Source: Acridotheres tristis
Taxonomy: Eukaryota > Chordata > Aves > Passeriformes > Sturnidae
Direction: 5' to 3'
DNA: 64,000 nt
Assembly (NCBI GenBank): GCA_037013685.1
Contig: CM072891.1
Location: 8,098,501-8,162,500, forward strand
Both the position numbers and the translations under genes were made by a program. Under the pieces are notes generated by a model, which was not told the origin of the DNA, did no database searches, and saw only the letters and a list, made by a program, of their open reading frames with translations. Shown piece after piece: positions 26,432 to 38,461 of this stretch. The stretch's first letter is position 1, and each line of letters opens with the position of its first letter.

Positions 26432-29400
26432 GTGAGTTTTGTAGCTCCCATTTTGTAGCTCTTCATCCCTGTCTTTCTGACCCAGAATTTGTGCTTCAAT
26501 GAGCCTCAGGGGCATTTTATAGGTAATTTTAAGAACTTAGTTGTGACTGCTGAGTGTGCTGCTTTTGCTTGCCATATAGTTTAGGGCAGGCCAGGCTTGG
26601 TGCTTTTCAAAATCCTGTCTTGCCTGTGTTTCTGATGTGGATGAGTAATAGGCATTAGTCCTTAGCAATCGTATAATAGGACAGTTGTAGAAGAGTTGAA
26701 TTTACATTGTAGTAATGTCACATCAGTTTCTGTCATTCAGCATCTTCAGTGACAGCACGTTTGGTTGCAGATGAAACTTAGGACCCTGTGAAAGCTGCGG
26801 TTGCAGATGGCTTCTCAAGAGTACTGCTCTGTGGGCTGTTCTGTGTTGTGGCAGTGTTCTGTGGGTGCAGGAATTCAGTCATCTGCTAGGCACAGGGCTT
26901 TGAAGTTACCAGCTCAAACACTCAGGGGAATTAGGTGCTGAAGTCCTGTCTCCTTGTGACTGGTTGCAAAATAAGTTGCAGGCTGGTGTCCAATGCCATG
27001 GGAGAAGCAGCATCTTTTCCCTGCAATGAATCATCTCATGTTTATTGAAGTTCACTGGTGAAACTTGTCCTGGCTGTCTTCATTCCCCTGGTAGTAATTG
27101 TGGTAATAATCAACCAAAGCACATATGTCAAAAGCCTTTTGTTTTTATTCTGAAGGGAAAGACAGAGCTATTAAAAATATTTTCATAGGTTTATCATGGC
27201 ATGAGAACACTTCATAGAGGCTTCTTTATTTAGGAATTATAATGCTCATAGGTGATGGTTTCCTAACGTAAACTGAGAAGGATATTTTCCGCTGGTGCTT
27301 GTTCCTTCTTTCTTTTGAAAATCTGACTTCATTGATAGGACATCGTGAAAGGCCTGCTTACTTCTCTTAGGAGATGAAGGGACTGAAGGCTATGAAGGGT
27401 AGAGAGGAAAATATTTTTTATAAGTCTCTATGAGAAAGATACATTTCAACTTCTTGTGCTTATTTATTCAGCAGTTTCAAATACTGTTGGATTCCGCTGA
27501 GATTACATGCTGGTTATTCTTAGTGTTTACAGACAGCATTCTCTCTCCCTATGTTTTTGAACAAGCTTTGTCTACAATTTCAATGCTTCTAATGTTATTA
27601 ATTATGTAAGACTTTAAAAGCTTTGAACTTCTGTTCTGCAGGTGACTTGCTGTTTTGTGAGAACAGCTTTTGCAGGTTGTGGCAGAGAAGTGGGGGCAGT
27701 GAAGCATTCCTTGGGTAGGTGGCAGATTCTGAGATCAGAGGGATGAATCTGCAAGGATTCCTCCTCTTGCTTTGTAGTACTGCATGTTGATAGCTGCAAC
27801 ATAGCAAACAACCCTCGAATTGTCTTCAATTAACACGTTTTGGTTCGTTCAAGGGTGATGTCAGAAAATAGCCTTTTCCAGTAGAACCAAGTTCTTTCTT
27901 CCTTCCCTCCTTACATACGCCTACACTGATGTTTTTTCAGCTCTACAAGTGTGTGTTTTCTCACTCTCTCTGCTGTGTAGGCGGCCTTCCCAATCACAAT
28001 TGAGCTTCACAGGCAATCTTTTACAAAAAAATTTAAAAAAAAATCATCTTTACACAGCAGGTCTATAATTTAACACCAAAGGAAATGGAGAGTTCTGGGT
28101 CAGAGTTGTGATGTGTCTTAGTAATGCTTGAATTGGCAAAGAATTTCACCCAGAAAAAAGGGAAATTGTTTTCTTGACCAGAAGACCACCCTCTGGAAAT
28201 TACTTTTTTACATTTTACCCGAATGATTTGCCAAAATGTCTCTTGCAATGACAAACAAATAGACTTTAAATCTTATACTTGCTTCATTAGACTGAGTTAT
28301 AATTGAGCTTTTCTCTCCTAGAGTTAGAATGTAATTCTAATGAAAAAGACAAACTCAGTTTGTTGACAATATGAAAGTCAAAATGCAGGTCTTCTGGGAG
28401 TGTTGCCTTATTTTAAGTATTATTTTAGTCCTCTCTGCCTTTTAGAAACTGCTTTTGCTGCACTGCATTATTATTTTTTGTGTACTGCGGCTCTTTTGCT
28501 GATGCTTCTCATTTTTCCAAGGTCTTAATTTCATATAATATTTTGCAAATAAGCCTAACTTTAACTGGCAATAAAAAAACCCTCAGCTGTGTTCTTAATT
28601 GCTAAAAAAAATATAATAAGAATTATTTTCTTGGGTTGTGTTGATAACACTATTTGGCATTTCTTAATTTTTGTTGATGCCAGTGTTCTTGCTGCCAAGT
28701 AGGTATTCCAAATTTATTCACATCTGTAAAGAAATACTTTTTGGGAGAGTAGCAATGAGTGACTTGAAATCTGCTTATCAACCTATCAAATGTCAGCAAC
28801 AATGATTACACACAGCCCTTGTACCGTAGTTTTCTGTGCAGTTTGTGCTGCCATTGGAGCTGAAAGGAACCATCCTTCTCTGCTGTTCCTGTCTGGTACC
28901 TTTTCTGCCTCATGTCAGCACAGGTGCTCATGTAGCTGTGCATTGAACTGCATTGGGGAAAAGCAGGCTGGAGAATAACCTAGGTCTTTTTCTTTAGACT
29001 CCTTACTTAGAGCTGGGTTTGAATCTCTTTGATATGATTCACTGTACGTCTTCTCTAACACGTGAGCTTGGTGGGAGTAGAGTAGGACAAAAATTCATTG
29101 GCAGTATGTGCTCTGCCTCCAGCTTGTGCCTCTGCGGAGTTCTCGGGACTGCAGCATAAATCTCCATGGTTACATCTGTTTGCTGGTCTAATTTTAGAGG
29201 ACTCCTATCATCTAGAGATGCAAGTCTTTTGTAGCAATAGACAGAGGTCAGATGTTAAGAGTAATTCTGAAACAATACAGATTATAATGCAGGATGTGGT
29301 AAATATGAAGGACAAGCTTTGAAACCTTTAAATTTCCTTCTACACTTGGAGACTTCTTAGGGTGCTGCAGCTGGTGACTTAGATAAAAACTCCTGCTCTC

Positions 29401-29798
29401 CCTTGTGTTTGACATGTGTTACAGACTTTATGTTAAGCAATGAGGAAAAAAAGTGGGCCACAGCACTGCTAAATGTCCCCTTTCTTTCAGGCGTTGCCAA
29501 ATGTGTGTTCAGTCTCTAAATGCCTGACAGAATGTGTTCTGGGAGAAAATAACGATTCAGGGAAGGGGTGATAAAAGAAGGGTTGGGATTGTTGTAGTGA
29601 GAAAATTATCATACAAGCTTTCTCAAATGTGTAAGTTATGTGCAAAAACTCAATAGATTCACAGTTTTATAAGCTTCATTGTTGCTTCTGACTTCTTACA
29701 AGCACAATTTTCAGAACATCCTTTACCTTTTGAAAAGTATTTAATTAGACTGCTTCCTATTCAAATTTTGTTCATGCCTGTGATTTTTTTGCTTCTAG
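26432..29798. other. Non-coding sequence (possible intron)
   Basis: No gene is recognised. A minus-strand 21-base segment near 27364-27384 and a + segment beginning near 29491 show splice-like borders, but they are too short or lack a donor. The T/A-rich stretch 28020-28045 is low complexity. If the flanking candidate exons are real, this is an intron. Confidence 0.5.
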
Positions 29799-29896
29799 GT
29801 TTCACTGTGGTATGATTCATCAGAAGGAGATTGTGACGTCCACTGGGAGTTTTTGCTGAAGCTGCATGTGTCTGCTTTCTCAGGAATTTTGGATAG
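29799..29896 (+). CDS. Candidate internal exon, unknown protein
   Basis: The segment has a strong acceptor (TTTTTTTGCTTCTAG) and a consensus donor (ATAG/GTAAGA). Of the three frames only phase 0 is open, giving 32 codons plus two bases. The peptide starts VSLWYDSSEGD and continues through a leucine-rich stretch FLLKLHVSAFSGILD. It is acidic then hydrophobic, compatible with a helical repeat or a folded domain, but I recognise no family. It ends in phase 2, which matches the one-base lead of the candidate exon at 53452. The intervening intron would be about 24 kb, normal for a large avian gene. The alternative is a chance frame between cryptic splice sites. Confidence 0.35.
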
Positions 29897-31709
29897 GTAA
29901 GAGTGCATGTTCTGCTTTCTTTACCTCTGACCTGTTGGAGTAGTGCTAGTTGTGACAAACTGAGTGTTGTTTGACTGCTGATAGCGTGCAGTGTTTGATG
30001 CAATGTGTAGAGAGTGGTCTCCAGCAGGATGGTTTACCCCGGTAGGCTGGCTGCCACAGAGTGCCAGACTGTATCCCATCAGTGTTGTTCCAGGAGGGAG
30101 ATGCAAGGGAACTAGATGGCTGTTCCCTCCCCCCTTTTTGCTAGGTGTGTGTAGAAGTGTTTGCAAGAGCAGGTTGGACTCTGTTCAGACTGTGACAGAA
30201 TGCCTACTTTTGTCACATTTTCTGAAACACAGCAGTTCTTGTAGGTGGCTTCTTTTAACCCACTTGTGAAACTAAACTCGTGTTGTAAGGAAGAAAGGGA
30301 TGATTCTTCTGATGTGCCTGATTCGTGAAAAAGACTGGCTTTTAGTACATGCTCTGTCCTTTCACAGAGTAAAGTAATATATTAAAAGGTAAAATGGATG
30401 CAACGAGTGTGAGATGCTGCAGTTTTGCCCATGTAGCCTTGCCCTCTGCCTTGTACCAGATGCAAATCCTTGACAGGTGTGTAATGACCTGGTTCAAGAT
30501 GGTATATGAAGAAGGTTGGAAAATTGCAGTGTGTGGGTTTGGGGTGTGGAAGGAGGAGGAGGGATGGGGAGCAGTGGTGTTGGTTTTGTGAAGATGGGCA
30601 GGGTTGGATTTGTTTTTGGATGGATCAGCTTCCTGAATTAACTCAACAGGTTGTGCAAGCAGTAGTGCTGCCTGGAGGGAAGTGACCAGAATTTGCTATG
30701 GACTGCAGGGAGAACAAAATTGGAGATCTCAATTAAGATCAGTTGAAGCAGATTTGCAATCAGGCAGTAAAAACATAACCCCCTCCACTGAACACATTTT
30801 AATCATGTGTTTAGTAACACATATTGAAACCTTTAAGACATGCAAAGAAGTCCAGTCTGGAAATAGCAGTTTAAAAACATTTCCTGCCAAAGGAAAACCC
30901 CTCCCTTGTAACATTGGTTCATCAGTCTGTTGGATGTCAAAAGAAAGAAATCGGTTTCTTAAGTGAGAGAATCTGCCCTGTAATTGTTGCAGTTGCCTTG
31001 AAGGATGTTGTTGTATCAAAAGTGTCACTTTAAAACTCTTCTGAAACACTGTCAGCAAAGCTGCATTGTGTTGGCAGAGATTTTGCTTCTGAGGTTTGAC
31101 TTAGGGTAATGGCAAAACCTTTCCTTCAGAGGACATATATTCTGGAAACAAATATATTTGTTCACAGATTAAGAGGAGCCCTTGGAAAAGACTCTTTTAA
31201 TTATTTTGTCTTATCCCTTGAGTCATTTTACCTTTTCATTTGGCATTATCTTTAGTGTTGATTTTTACACACAATCATAACTGGGGTTTTGTTTGATATA
31301 TAGCTCTCAAAGTTACCACAGAGGAGAAAATAGTGTCCATGTCTTTTGCACCATACAAAAGTTTTGGTTTTTTTTTTCTTAATAAAGTTTGTAGTCCTAA
31401 GAGACTTTTAAATTATGATATTAGTAAACTCTGATGTGAGGCAGGGACAGTGAAAAAGAGTTGTCTTGAGTGATGAAGTAAGAGCAGTTCTAGTTACTAG
31501 TTTAACTTACTGGTGCAAAGTAAATGAGTGATTTTTCCCCCTGCTATATTTGAATTCCACAGTCTAGGGTTTGTCATATACTTTCCGTAAAGAATGATCA
31601 GGTAATTAAATTCATTTTGCCAGAGGTGTTATCATGTTACACCACTGAAACACCAAAGGTGGTAAATTCCTTTTTGTTTTACACATGCACTTTTTGTTCA
31701 AAGTGGAAA

Positions 31710-31767
31710 TTTTTCTCTGTGGAATCCTAAAACTTTTTCTCTGTAGAATTTTAAATTTTTAAAATTC
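31710..31767. repeat. 24-bp tandem duplication ending in a palindrome
   Basis: Two copies of a unit starting TTTTTCTCTGT, offset by 24 bases, are followed by a perfect inverted repeat at 31746-31767 (arm GAATTTTAAA, two-base spacer). The palindrome lies partly in the second copy and appears to have grown from it. Confidence 0.65.
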
Positions 31768-32721
31768 AAGCCTTTAGCAAATTTAGTAGTACAAAGTTAT
31801 ACTTAAAACCTAATTTATTTCATCAGTAACAGTTTTCTGGTTGCTGGTTGTTTCTGAATGTGTAGGCTTATGGTCCTATAGACCCCGTCTTGTTTACTGA
31901 AATTCTTGAGCAGGTTTTACAGTTGGGAGTTGAGCATAACCATATTAACAAGGAGCTTTTTTTAGGAATAGTATCACACTCCAATAAAGCTGATATTTGT
32001 TTGTTTCAAATACAGAATCTTGATTTGTAAGTATATTTAGGTGCAAAACATTTGGCAGCATAAACTTAGTTTTGGTAATTCCCCACATTCTTCTGTAGAT
32101 ACTGGCAAAATAAAACTTGTACAATTCTGCATGAAACGTAACCTCAGACTGCTTATTTGATCTGAACTTAAAATGAAGAAGGGGACTGTGGAGAGGGAAG
32201 GGGAAGAGAAGGCCACTGTGTGCAAGTGGCTGATGTTGACCTTAAGTTATATATTGTTGATTTTATCTGTACTATTCTTTTCCTGTTTACAGGTTGAAGT
32301 CCTGTGGCTTCATTTGTTCACCAGTAATAAAGCCTTGTTGGGTGGGGTTGACATGGAAAAGGTTTAGCCTCAGTGATTCTTGATTTTTCACAGGGATGTG
32401 TTTTAAGGGTACATGGTGCTGTCTTCCCTGCAAAGGAAGGCAGGAGCTATTTGGGTACTGTTTCTCTGAATGGCCAGGAGGAGAGTTGTACAGAGTTGTG
32501 TTCCTTCCTTGCATTTTGCAGGTTTTAATTTTTTTTCCCCGAGATTTCCCCAGGGTTTAGTTGGTGATTATACAAAGGATTTCTGTTATTAGGACTGTGT
32601 AGGTTTGTAGTTCAAGTTGCTTCCCTGAGGAGTCTGAAGAAACTTAGGAAGAACCCATGCAATTAGTGCTTACAGTCTTGGCATCTTTATAAAGAAAGGA
32701 GGGTGTTCCTTGAGGAGTGCA

Positions 32722-32760
32722 CATATATATTTCAAATGCATATATATATTTCAAATGCAT
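32722..32760. repeat. 19-bp tandem duplication
   Basis: Two perfect copies of a unit that contains ATATATATTTCAAATGCAT, offset by 19 bases, followed by a TG/CA-rich stretch (32761-32783). It is probably a replication-slippage product. Confidence 0.75.
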
Positions 32761-34021
32761 GTATCTGTGCACACATGCACATCTGAGTCAAAGGAAATGG
32801 ATGCATCTATATTCCCAAATTAGTGATTGCTTTGTGTAATGTTTTTGTCCTGTGGTATTGCAATAACTGCTGTAATTATCTTTAAATGGAAAAGAAGTAG
32901 AAAGTGCTTAGTCTATTTTTATGTTCTTTTATGTTTAAAAACAGTGTGGTGAATTAGTAGAAGCTGGTATGTGATAGCTGATTAGTTAATGTATTTGAGA
33001 ACTGGAGTATTGCAATAAGATCCTTTAGGAAAGCTGGATAATATTCTTAATAGCTAAATATGTCCATTACAATAGAGAATGAGTGTTCATAATAAAAGCC
33101 TTACCTTTGTTTCATTGTGTATGAGACTGAAAGAATTGGATATTCAAAAGGTAAGTGGATATGAGTAACTGAAGAGAGGAAAGCCTAGGTCCCATTAATT
33201 TTTCTCTGTCTCTAAGCTGGTGAGGGTTTTATGCTTTGACACTCTTTTTCTTAATCCAAAATGACTGATTATTTAATAGTATGGATTGTAATTATCCACA
33301 CTCTTTTCTGTTACAGGCACCTGCTGAATAGGCAGGCCAAGAATGAGGCATGTTATGTCTGCCAACTTCCTGATTTCAGAATGGTTAGGCACACCCAAGT
33401 TAGCATTAATCTACCTAGCCTGGATTAAAAATGATTGCAAGGATTTACTAGCATGGATTTTAGTACAGTCTGTTTGAGGCTGACTAGAAATCTGGGTGCT
33501 TAATCACTGCAATCCTGTGCCCTGGAAATTGAGGGTTCTGTAAAACTGAGTTCTGTAGCTCATATAAATGTGGAGAGCTGCTGGAAGATTAAATACATAC
33601 GTTGTTCTGTGAATTTTTCCTAGCTCTCCTCTTAAGGTGGTAGTAGTATAACTTAGAACCAGTAAGTATGTACTTAGTACTTTGTATGATTACAAATGTA
33701 TACTGATTAAAAACCAAGATGTTTTCTATTTATTAAACAGAAAAGCAGCTGATCCTATATTTGCAGTTGATTCTGCTATATTAACATTTTATGGGACTGG
33801 CTGGTGAAGAATGAGCAATTGTCATGTTTTGATTTTTATGCATTGTTCAGCTTGCACATTGCTAAAGTTCATTGTGCTGTACTTTTACTTTGTATTGAAT
33901 AGCAATACAATTTTGCAGTTCAATATTTTCATTGTTTCAGGTGAGTAATAAGAATCAGCAATTAAATAAATCTGAGACACTGAAGAGACGTGGAATCTGT
34001 GGAGCATGAGAACCCCTCCAG

Positions 34022-34138
34022 TAACCCCAACAAACAAAAAACCAAACTAAAACCAACAAAAATAAACAGTCCCTCTCCCCACCCCAAAAAAACCCTAAAC
34101 CAAATCCCCACAACCAAAGAAGCAACAAACAAAAACCA
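34022..34138. repeat. A/C-rich low-complexity tract, quadruplex-capable on - strand
   Basis: About 117 bases composed almost entirely of A and C (runs such as ACCCCAAAAAAACCC), with only a few Gs. The complementary strand is T/G-rich with successive GGGG, GGG, GGGG and GGGG runs at about 34076-34110, separated by loops of ten bases or fewer: a candidate G-quadruplex. T/G low-complexity tracts are common in bird introns, so this is the default explanation, although its G-poverty echoes the 20.7 kb block. Confidence 0.65.
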
Positions 34139-35000
34139 GCAAACCCCTGACAGCAGAGACAACAGAGCAGCAAAATTTGGACTATGATTATTTCCCTGCT
34201 TTTTTTACCTTTAGAGAGCAAAATACTTTATTCCTTTGTAAAATATTTTGAGAACACATGGAACTACTACTACTACAACTGCAATGACCATGAGATTTCC
34301 TAAATTCATGCTTCAGGGCAGATGCATCAGCTTGAAATACAGCATTTCTGTGGAAAGCTTCAAATACAATGTTTCTGGCAATTCAGAGATGAACAATTCT
34401 TAAATTATTCCATCTACGTAAAAGCAAAAGGTGTCCATTCACTGGTAGTCCTTTTATAACAGTCCTTGATCAAATTCCTTCCTTCTCTTGGTCTCCCTTC
34501 TTAAATGCATTTAAATTTTTTCCTTCAGTTTTTCAGTACCCGTTTTGAGCTGTAAACCCAAGTTTCTCTGTGCCAGATAAAGTAACATAACTGCTTTGCT
34601 CTCTTAATTGGTATTCTCACTCGTTTAAATATTAGTGGTTTAAGATTAGCCACAGCTACATGTTTTGAGTTTTCTGTTGGGTACACAGATTCAAGGAAGC
34701 TGACTAGTAAATTGGAGTGATGCTCAGAGCTGTCACCTGTGAAGATCAGAATTCACACTTTCCACTCGAGATCAGAGAAGATAGGTTTGCTTTTCAGCCT
34801 AATTGTATTCACTACTTATGCATAATGCAAACCCACAACTTAACTCTGCTCCATTTGATGAAAGATAAAGATCAGTGCCTACTAGACAGTGTGATGGTAG
34901 CTTTACAGATCCCATCAGCATCAGGCATTAGTCATGGTTTTTTATGTATAAAACATAGCCTGCATGTCTGTACACATCATAATAGGAATGTAGGGTTTTA
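34139..35000. other. Non-coding sequence
   Basis: Ordinary AT-rich sequence. It includes a short CTA triplet run near 34264-34276 and no gene or recognised repeat. Confidence 0.6.
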
Positions 35001-35290
35001 GCATAGAATACCAGGTTGGAAGGGACCTCAAGGATTATCTGGACCAGTCTTTCTTTGCAAAAGCACAATTCTATAGACACGATACCCCAGCACTCTGTCT
35101 TTACAAATATTAAAAGTTGGGAAATCCACTACTTCTCTAGGGAGGTGATTCCAATGGCTGATGGTTCTCAGTATGAAAAATTGTCCTCCTGTCTAATTGG
35201 AATCTCCCCAGGAGCAACTTGTGCCAATTGCCCTTTGTCTTTTCCATGTGACTCCTTGGAAGAAGAGAGTCTGTTGTCTTTGTAGCAGTA
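35001..35290 (-). mobile_element. CR1 LINE 3' end fragment
   Basis: The + strand shows the complement of a CR1 3' region. It runs from GCATAGAATACCAGG and TTGGAAGGGACCTCAAGGAT at left, through a 'CTTCTCTAGGGAGGTGATTCCAATG' type block, to GGAGCAACTTGTGCCAATTG and CCATGTGACTCC at right. The element points leftward and keeps about 290 bases of 3' UTR. The wording differs from the other copies here, suggesting an older subfamily. Open frames across it are incidental. Confidence 0.85.
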
Positions 35291-37492
35291 ATAGTAATGC
35301 AATTAATAAATAGTGCTTCCTAATAATCTTATTGTGAGTAGTTTTTATGGCATGTTGATCTCTTTTGTCTGATGCCTTGTAGACGTAGATGAATTTGTCA
35401 TCAGTCACTAGTTCATTCCATCAATTCCATATGTAAAAACCTGATACTAATATACAGCTCTTCAGTACCTCAAAGCTATGCTATTTATTACATTGACCTT
35501 TAATACCACTAATACATCACTTCACTGAGTCTTTTACAGCTTATAGATTTTTTTTCTTTAAACAAAAGAACTTTTCAATTTTCTAATTCAGAGTAATTGA
35601 ATCGAATATTAGAGTAGTTGAAAAATCAGCTTTGGCTTTATGCATGGCATATTTACAGAAGCTTTGTGTTTGAGCTGCAGTCTCTCTGACGCCTGCTCAT
35701 CTCCAATAGAAAATGAAAGAAGAGACAAGGTTTGTCATTGAATCTCATCAAGTTACATTTTTGCATGAGGAGAATTTTCTCTAAACTGGCAAATCTAGAG
35801 TGAGAAAGCCTTTTAAAGTCGAGGAATTGCTTAGAATTAAATTGGGATGTGGCATAGTGGATTTTTTGGGTTTATTGCTGTTGACATTTTGTGTCTGTGT
35901 GTGTGCATGCAAATCTTCCGAGATCGTGTGGGAATGGTCGTCTCTTTAGCCACATCAGTGTCCCATAGTTTGTGAGGCTCGGTGTTGGGATGTGTCACAT
36001 GGTCAGGGCTGCACCTAGAGCATGCTGGCCTGGCCAGCCTTCAGTTCCTTCATTCCATCTGCACACAGAAGAAAGGCAGGAAAGCCACTTCTTCATCTGG
36101 TTGTTGGACCAAGCTGTTTACTTTGTCCTGCACACTTGAAAATGTTTGGATGCCTCTGGTTGTGTAGCTGTGACACAAGAAATGCTTGAGAAGACATCTT
36201 TTCCCTCCGCCCTCCTTTGTTCTGTTTGTTTTTTTTAACAAGCCTTGTCATTATTGGTGTAGCATTGGTCTTAAAGACCTTGATTTCTTTGTGTGCTTGT
36301 GATACTTTAGGGAAGCAGCCACAGTTGTTCTTGCTTCCTCTTGTTGTTGTGTTCTTGGTAATGTGTTTGTAAAACCTATAGACCAGAGGTGCAGTAAGCT
36401 TGTATGTATATGTGGTAGTAATAGGTATCATTTTCAGATTGAGGAGGCACTGAACAATCATTGTTTAATATGATCTTTTTCTTTGTGCTATTTCTTGTTT
36501 TATTTTCTTGCTCTTTTTTCCTTTATTTTCTCTATTGCTTTTAGGCATTTAGTTTCTTCAGCATATCTTTCTCTTTTTATTCCTCTTTTTCTTCGTTCTG
36601 ATACTTAGGGTAGAGCTCTTTGCAGAAGTTTGCTGAGGAGAAAGGTTGAAGTTGAGAACCAGCATGCAGTTCTCCCCACTGAGAAGGGAGAACTGCTTTA
36701 GCCTCTGAAATAAGTTGCTCTTTGGAGGAGGTTGTGTGGAAAAAAAATGAACTGCAAAATTGATCTGCTAAAGCCTGAAGACTATCCTGGCTGGGATTAA
36801 TTTAGAATCAGAAGCTTATAGCATTTTTTTAAACGTTTAAATGCTTAGCTGGGAGGGAGTATAAAGGGACAGACGTGTACCTTAGAGATCTTAGCTCCTT
36901 GTATCTGTTCTTGACTATAAAAGGAAAGCAGAGGTATGTTTGGTTAGACTGAAAACTTGAGAGAAGAGCAGGTAAATGCAGTGGCTATTTAATATTTTTG
37001 TTGTGGAATTAAGTTGTGAGCCAAGCACTCTTTCATGGATTATTCTGCAAAGCAGTTGTCTTTTTTTCATTCATAAAGGTTAATCTGGGGTTTTTTAGCT
37101 TGGCTTTTATTAAAATGGCTTGGATGTACAAGGTAATGTTGAAGCTCCTGACCATCTTCAGAGACACTACAAAGGTATTCAGAAGAGCTGGTTAAATATT
37201 TGGACAAGTTGGATGCATTTTCTCATACATTGAAATTTAACTGCTGTCCTTCATCCAGAAGTCCAGTGTTACATTAATTTACTCTCTTTGGTCAAATCAG
37301 AGGTCCCTCTCCACAAGTATTTGTTGCATCTGGCAGAGCACAGCATCAGACATAAATGTAGCTATAGACTTAATGTCTTCTATCTCGGGACTGTCTGAAT
37401 CAGGAAATCCAGTACCTTTTGCTCTTTGTTGTCTCTCTCTTACACTTCCTAATTCTACAAGAGCTTTTTTAAATTGGGAAGAGCAGAATTGC

Positions 37493-37574
37493 ATGTGGTA
37501 CTGATGGCAGAAATCTTAGATTTCATACGTGGTATGTGGTACTGATGGCAGAAATCTTATATTTCATATGTGGT
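37493..37574. repeat. 41-bp tandem duplication
   Basis: Two head-to-tail copies of a 41-base unit beginning ATGTGGTACTGATGGCAG, differing at only two positions. A third copy starts (ATGACAG) but breaks off. The low divergence means the duplication is recent or recently homogenised, so it is probably polymorphic. Confidence 0.85.
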
Positions 37575-38448
37575 ATGACAGAGAACAGTGTTTTTTTCAG
37601 AATAATTCCTAATGCTGTCAATGTGTGGGTGTTGGTTTTGTGTTGTTGGGGTTTTTTTGTGAGTGTTGGAGTATAATTTGATTGATACAAATATCTTCAT
37701 AGTCTTCAATATAAAGAATTCTACAAGGAATACAAATGCCAGGTAGTATTTTAATGGGTTTGCTTTTCATATTTGATTATCTGTTTGGTACAGTCACCTA
37801 ACAGTGGGTGCTTCAGAACTGTAAGGCATTGCTGCATGTTAAGTATTCTAGAGTTTTGGCTTTTGTTTTCATGGTTAGGGCTTAAACTTTCCTAAACTTA
37901 GTCTGGATCAGTAATACCTGTACTGACCTGTCCAGGGGTGTGCCTGCTGCATTTTTGTTACATATTTCAACTGTTACTCCATGTTCACCAGCTAATATGG
38001 CTCTGCATTTTTTTCTGGGATAGTTGTGCAGTTACATACCTTGAGTCCAGAGGGACCCCCAGAGAATAAACTAAATGGTCTCTGTGCTCTGAGGACACTT
38101 CTGGAATTGTTCATTTGCAGAGCAAAGAGGATTGTGGCTGACCTTCTTCTAATGTTTTTATATAATCAGGATTTAAGCTGTTTTCTAATTTTGCCTATTA
38201 AATGAAAACAGATTTAGCCTTTCCATTGAATGAGTAGATTCTAAAGAAAATCAATATAGAAAACCTTTAGAGAGCTGTACTGTTCATGTGGGAAATTGCA
38301 AGAGTGTATTAATACATACTTTGAAATTTTGGTATGGAAGGGATCAACAAACATGACCATTAGCAAAATCTGAGGGTGCTACAGAAGCTGCTTGGTCTTT
38401 TGTGACCAAAGGACTACCATTACTGCTTTTGTTTCCTCCTGACAGATT

Positions 38449-38461
38449 CCCCCCCCCCCCC
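38449..38461. repeat. 13-base C homopolymer
   Basis: An uninterrupted C run immediately downstream of an acceptor-like TTTCCTCCTGACAG. It is rare in this AT-rich setting and prone to length error in sequencing. Confidence 0.8.

Larger units (their letters stand above)
29897..34021. other. Non-coding sequence (possible intron) with small repeats
   Basis: No recognisable gene. Two splice-bounded + frames occur, one after TTTCCTGTTTACAG (32293-32361) and one after TTTCTGTTACAG (from 33319). Their donors are weak and they are not annotated as exons. Local tandem duplications at 31710 and 32722 are listed separately. Confidence 0.5.

Noticed and set aside
33319..33430. Frame after a strong acceptor TTTTCTGTTACAG
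   Set aside because: The available donors (GTTAGG, GTTAGC) are weak and the phase does not connect onward to the 53.4 kb candidate.
36093..36461. 122-codon minus-strand frame
   Set aside because: The translation is low in domain-like features, there are no paired splice sites, and it is rich in runs explained by local base composition.
37297..37494. 65-codon minus-strand frame that reads like a protein
   Set aside because: It abuts a recent tandem duplication, has no recognisable family, and contains a GTAAGA that would cut it after 19 codons.
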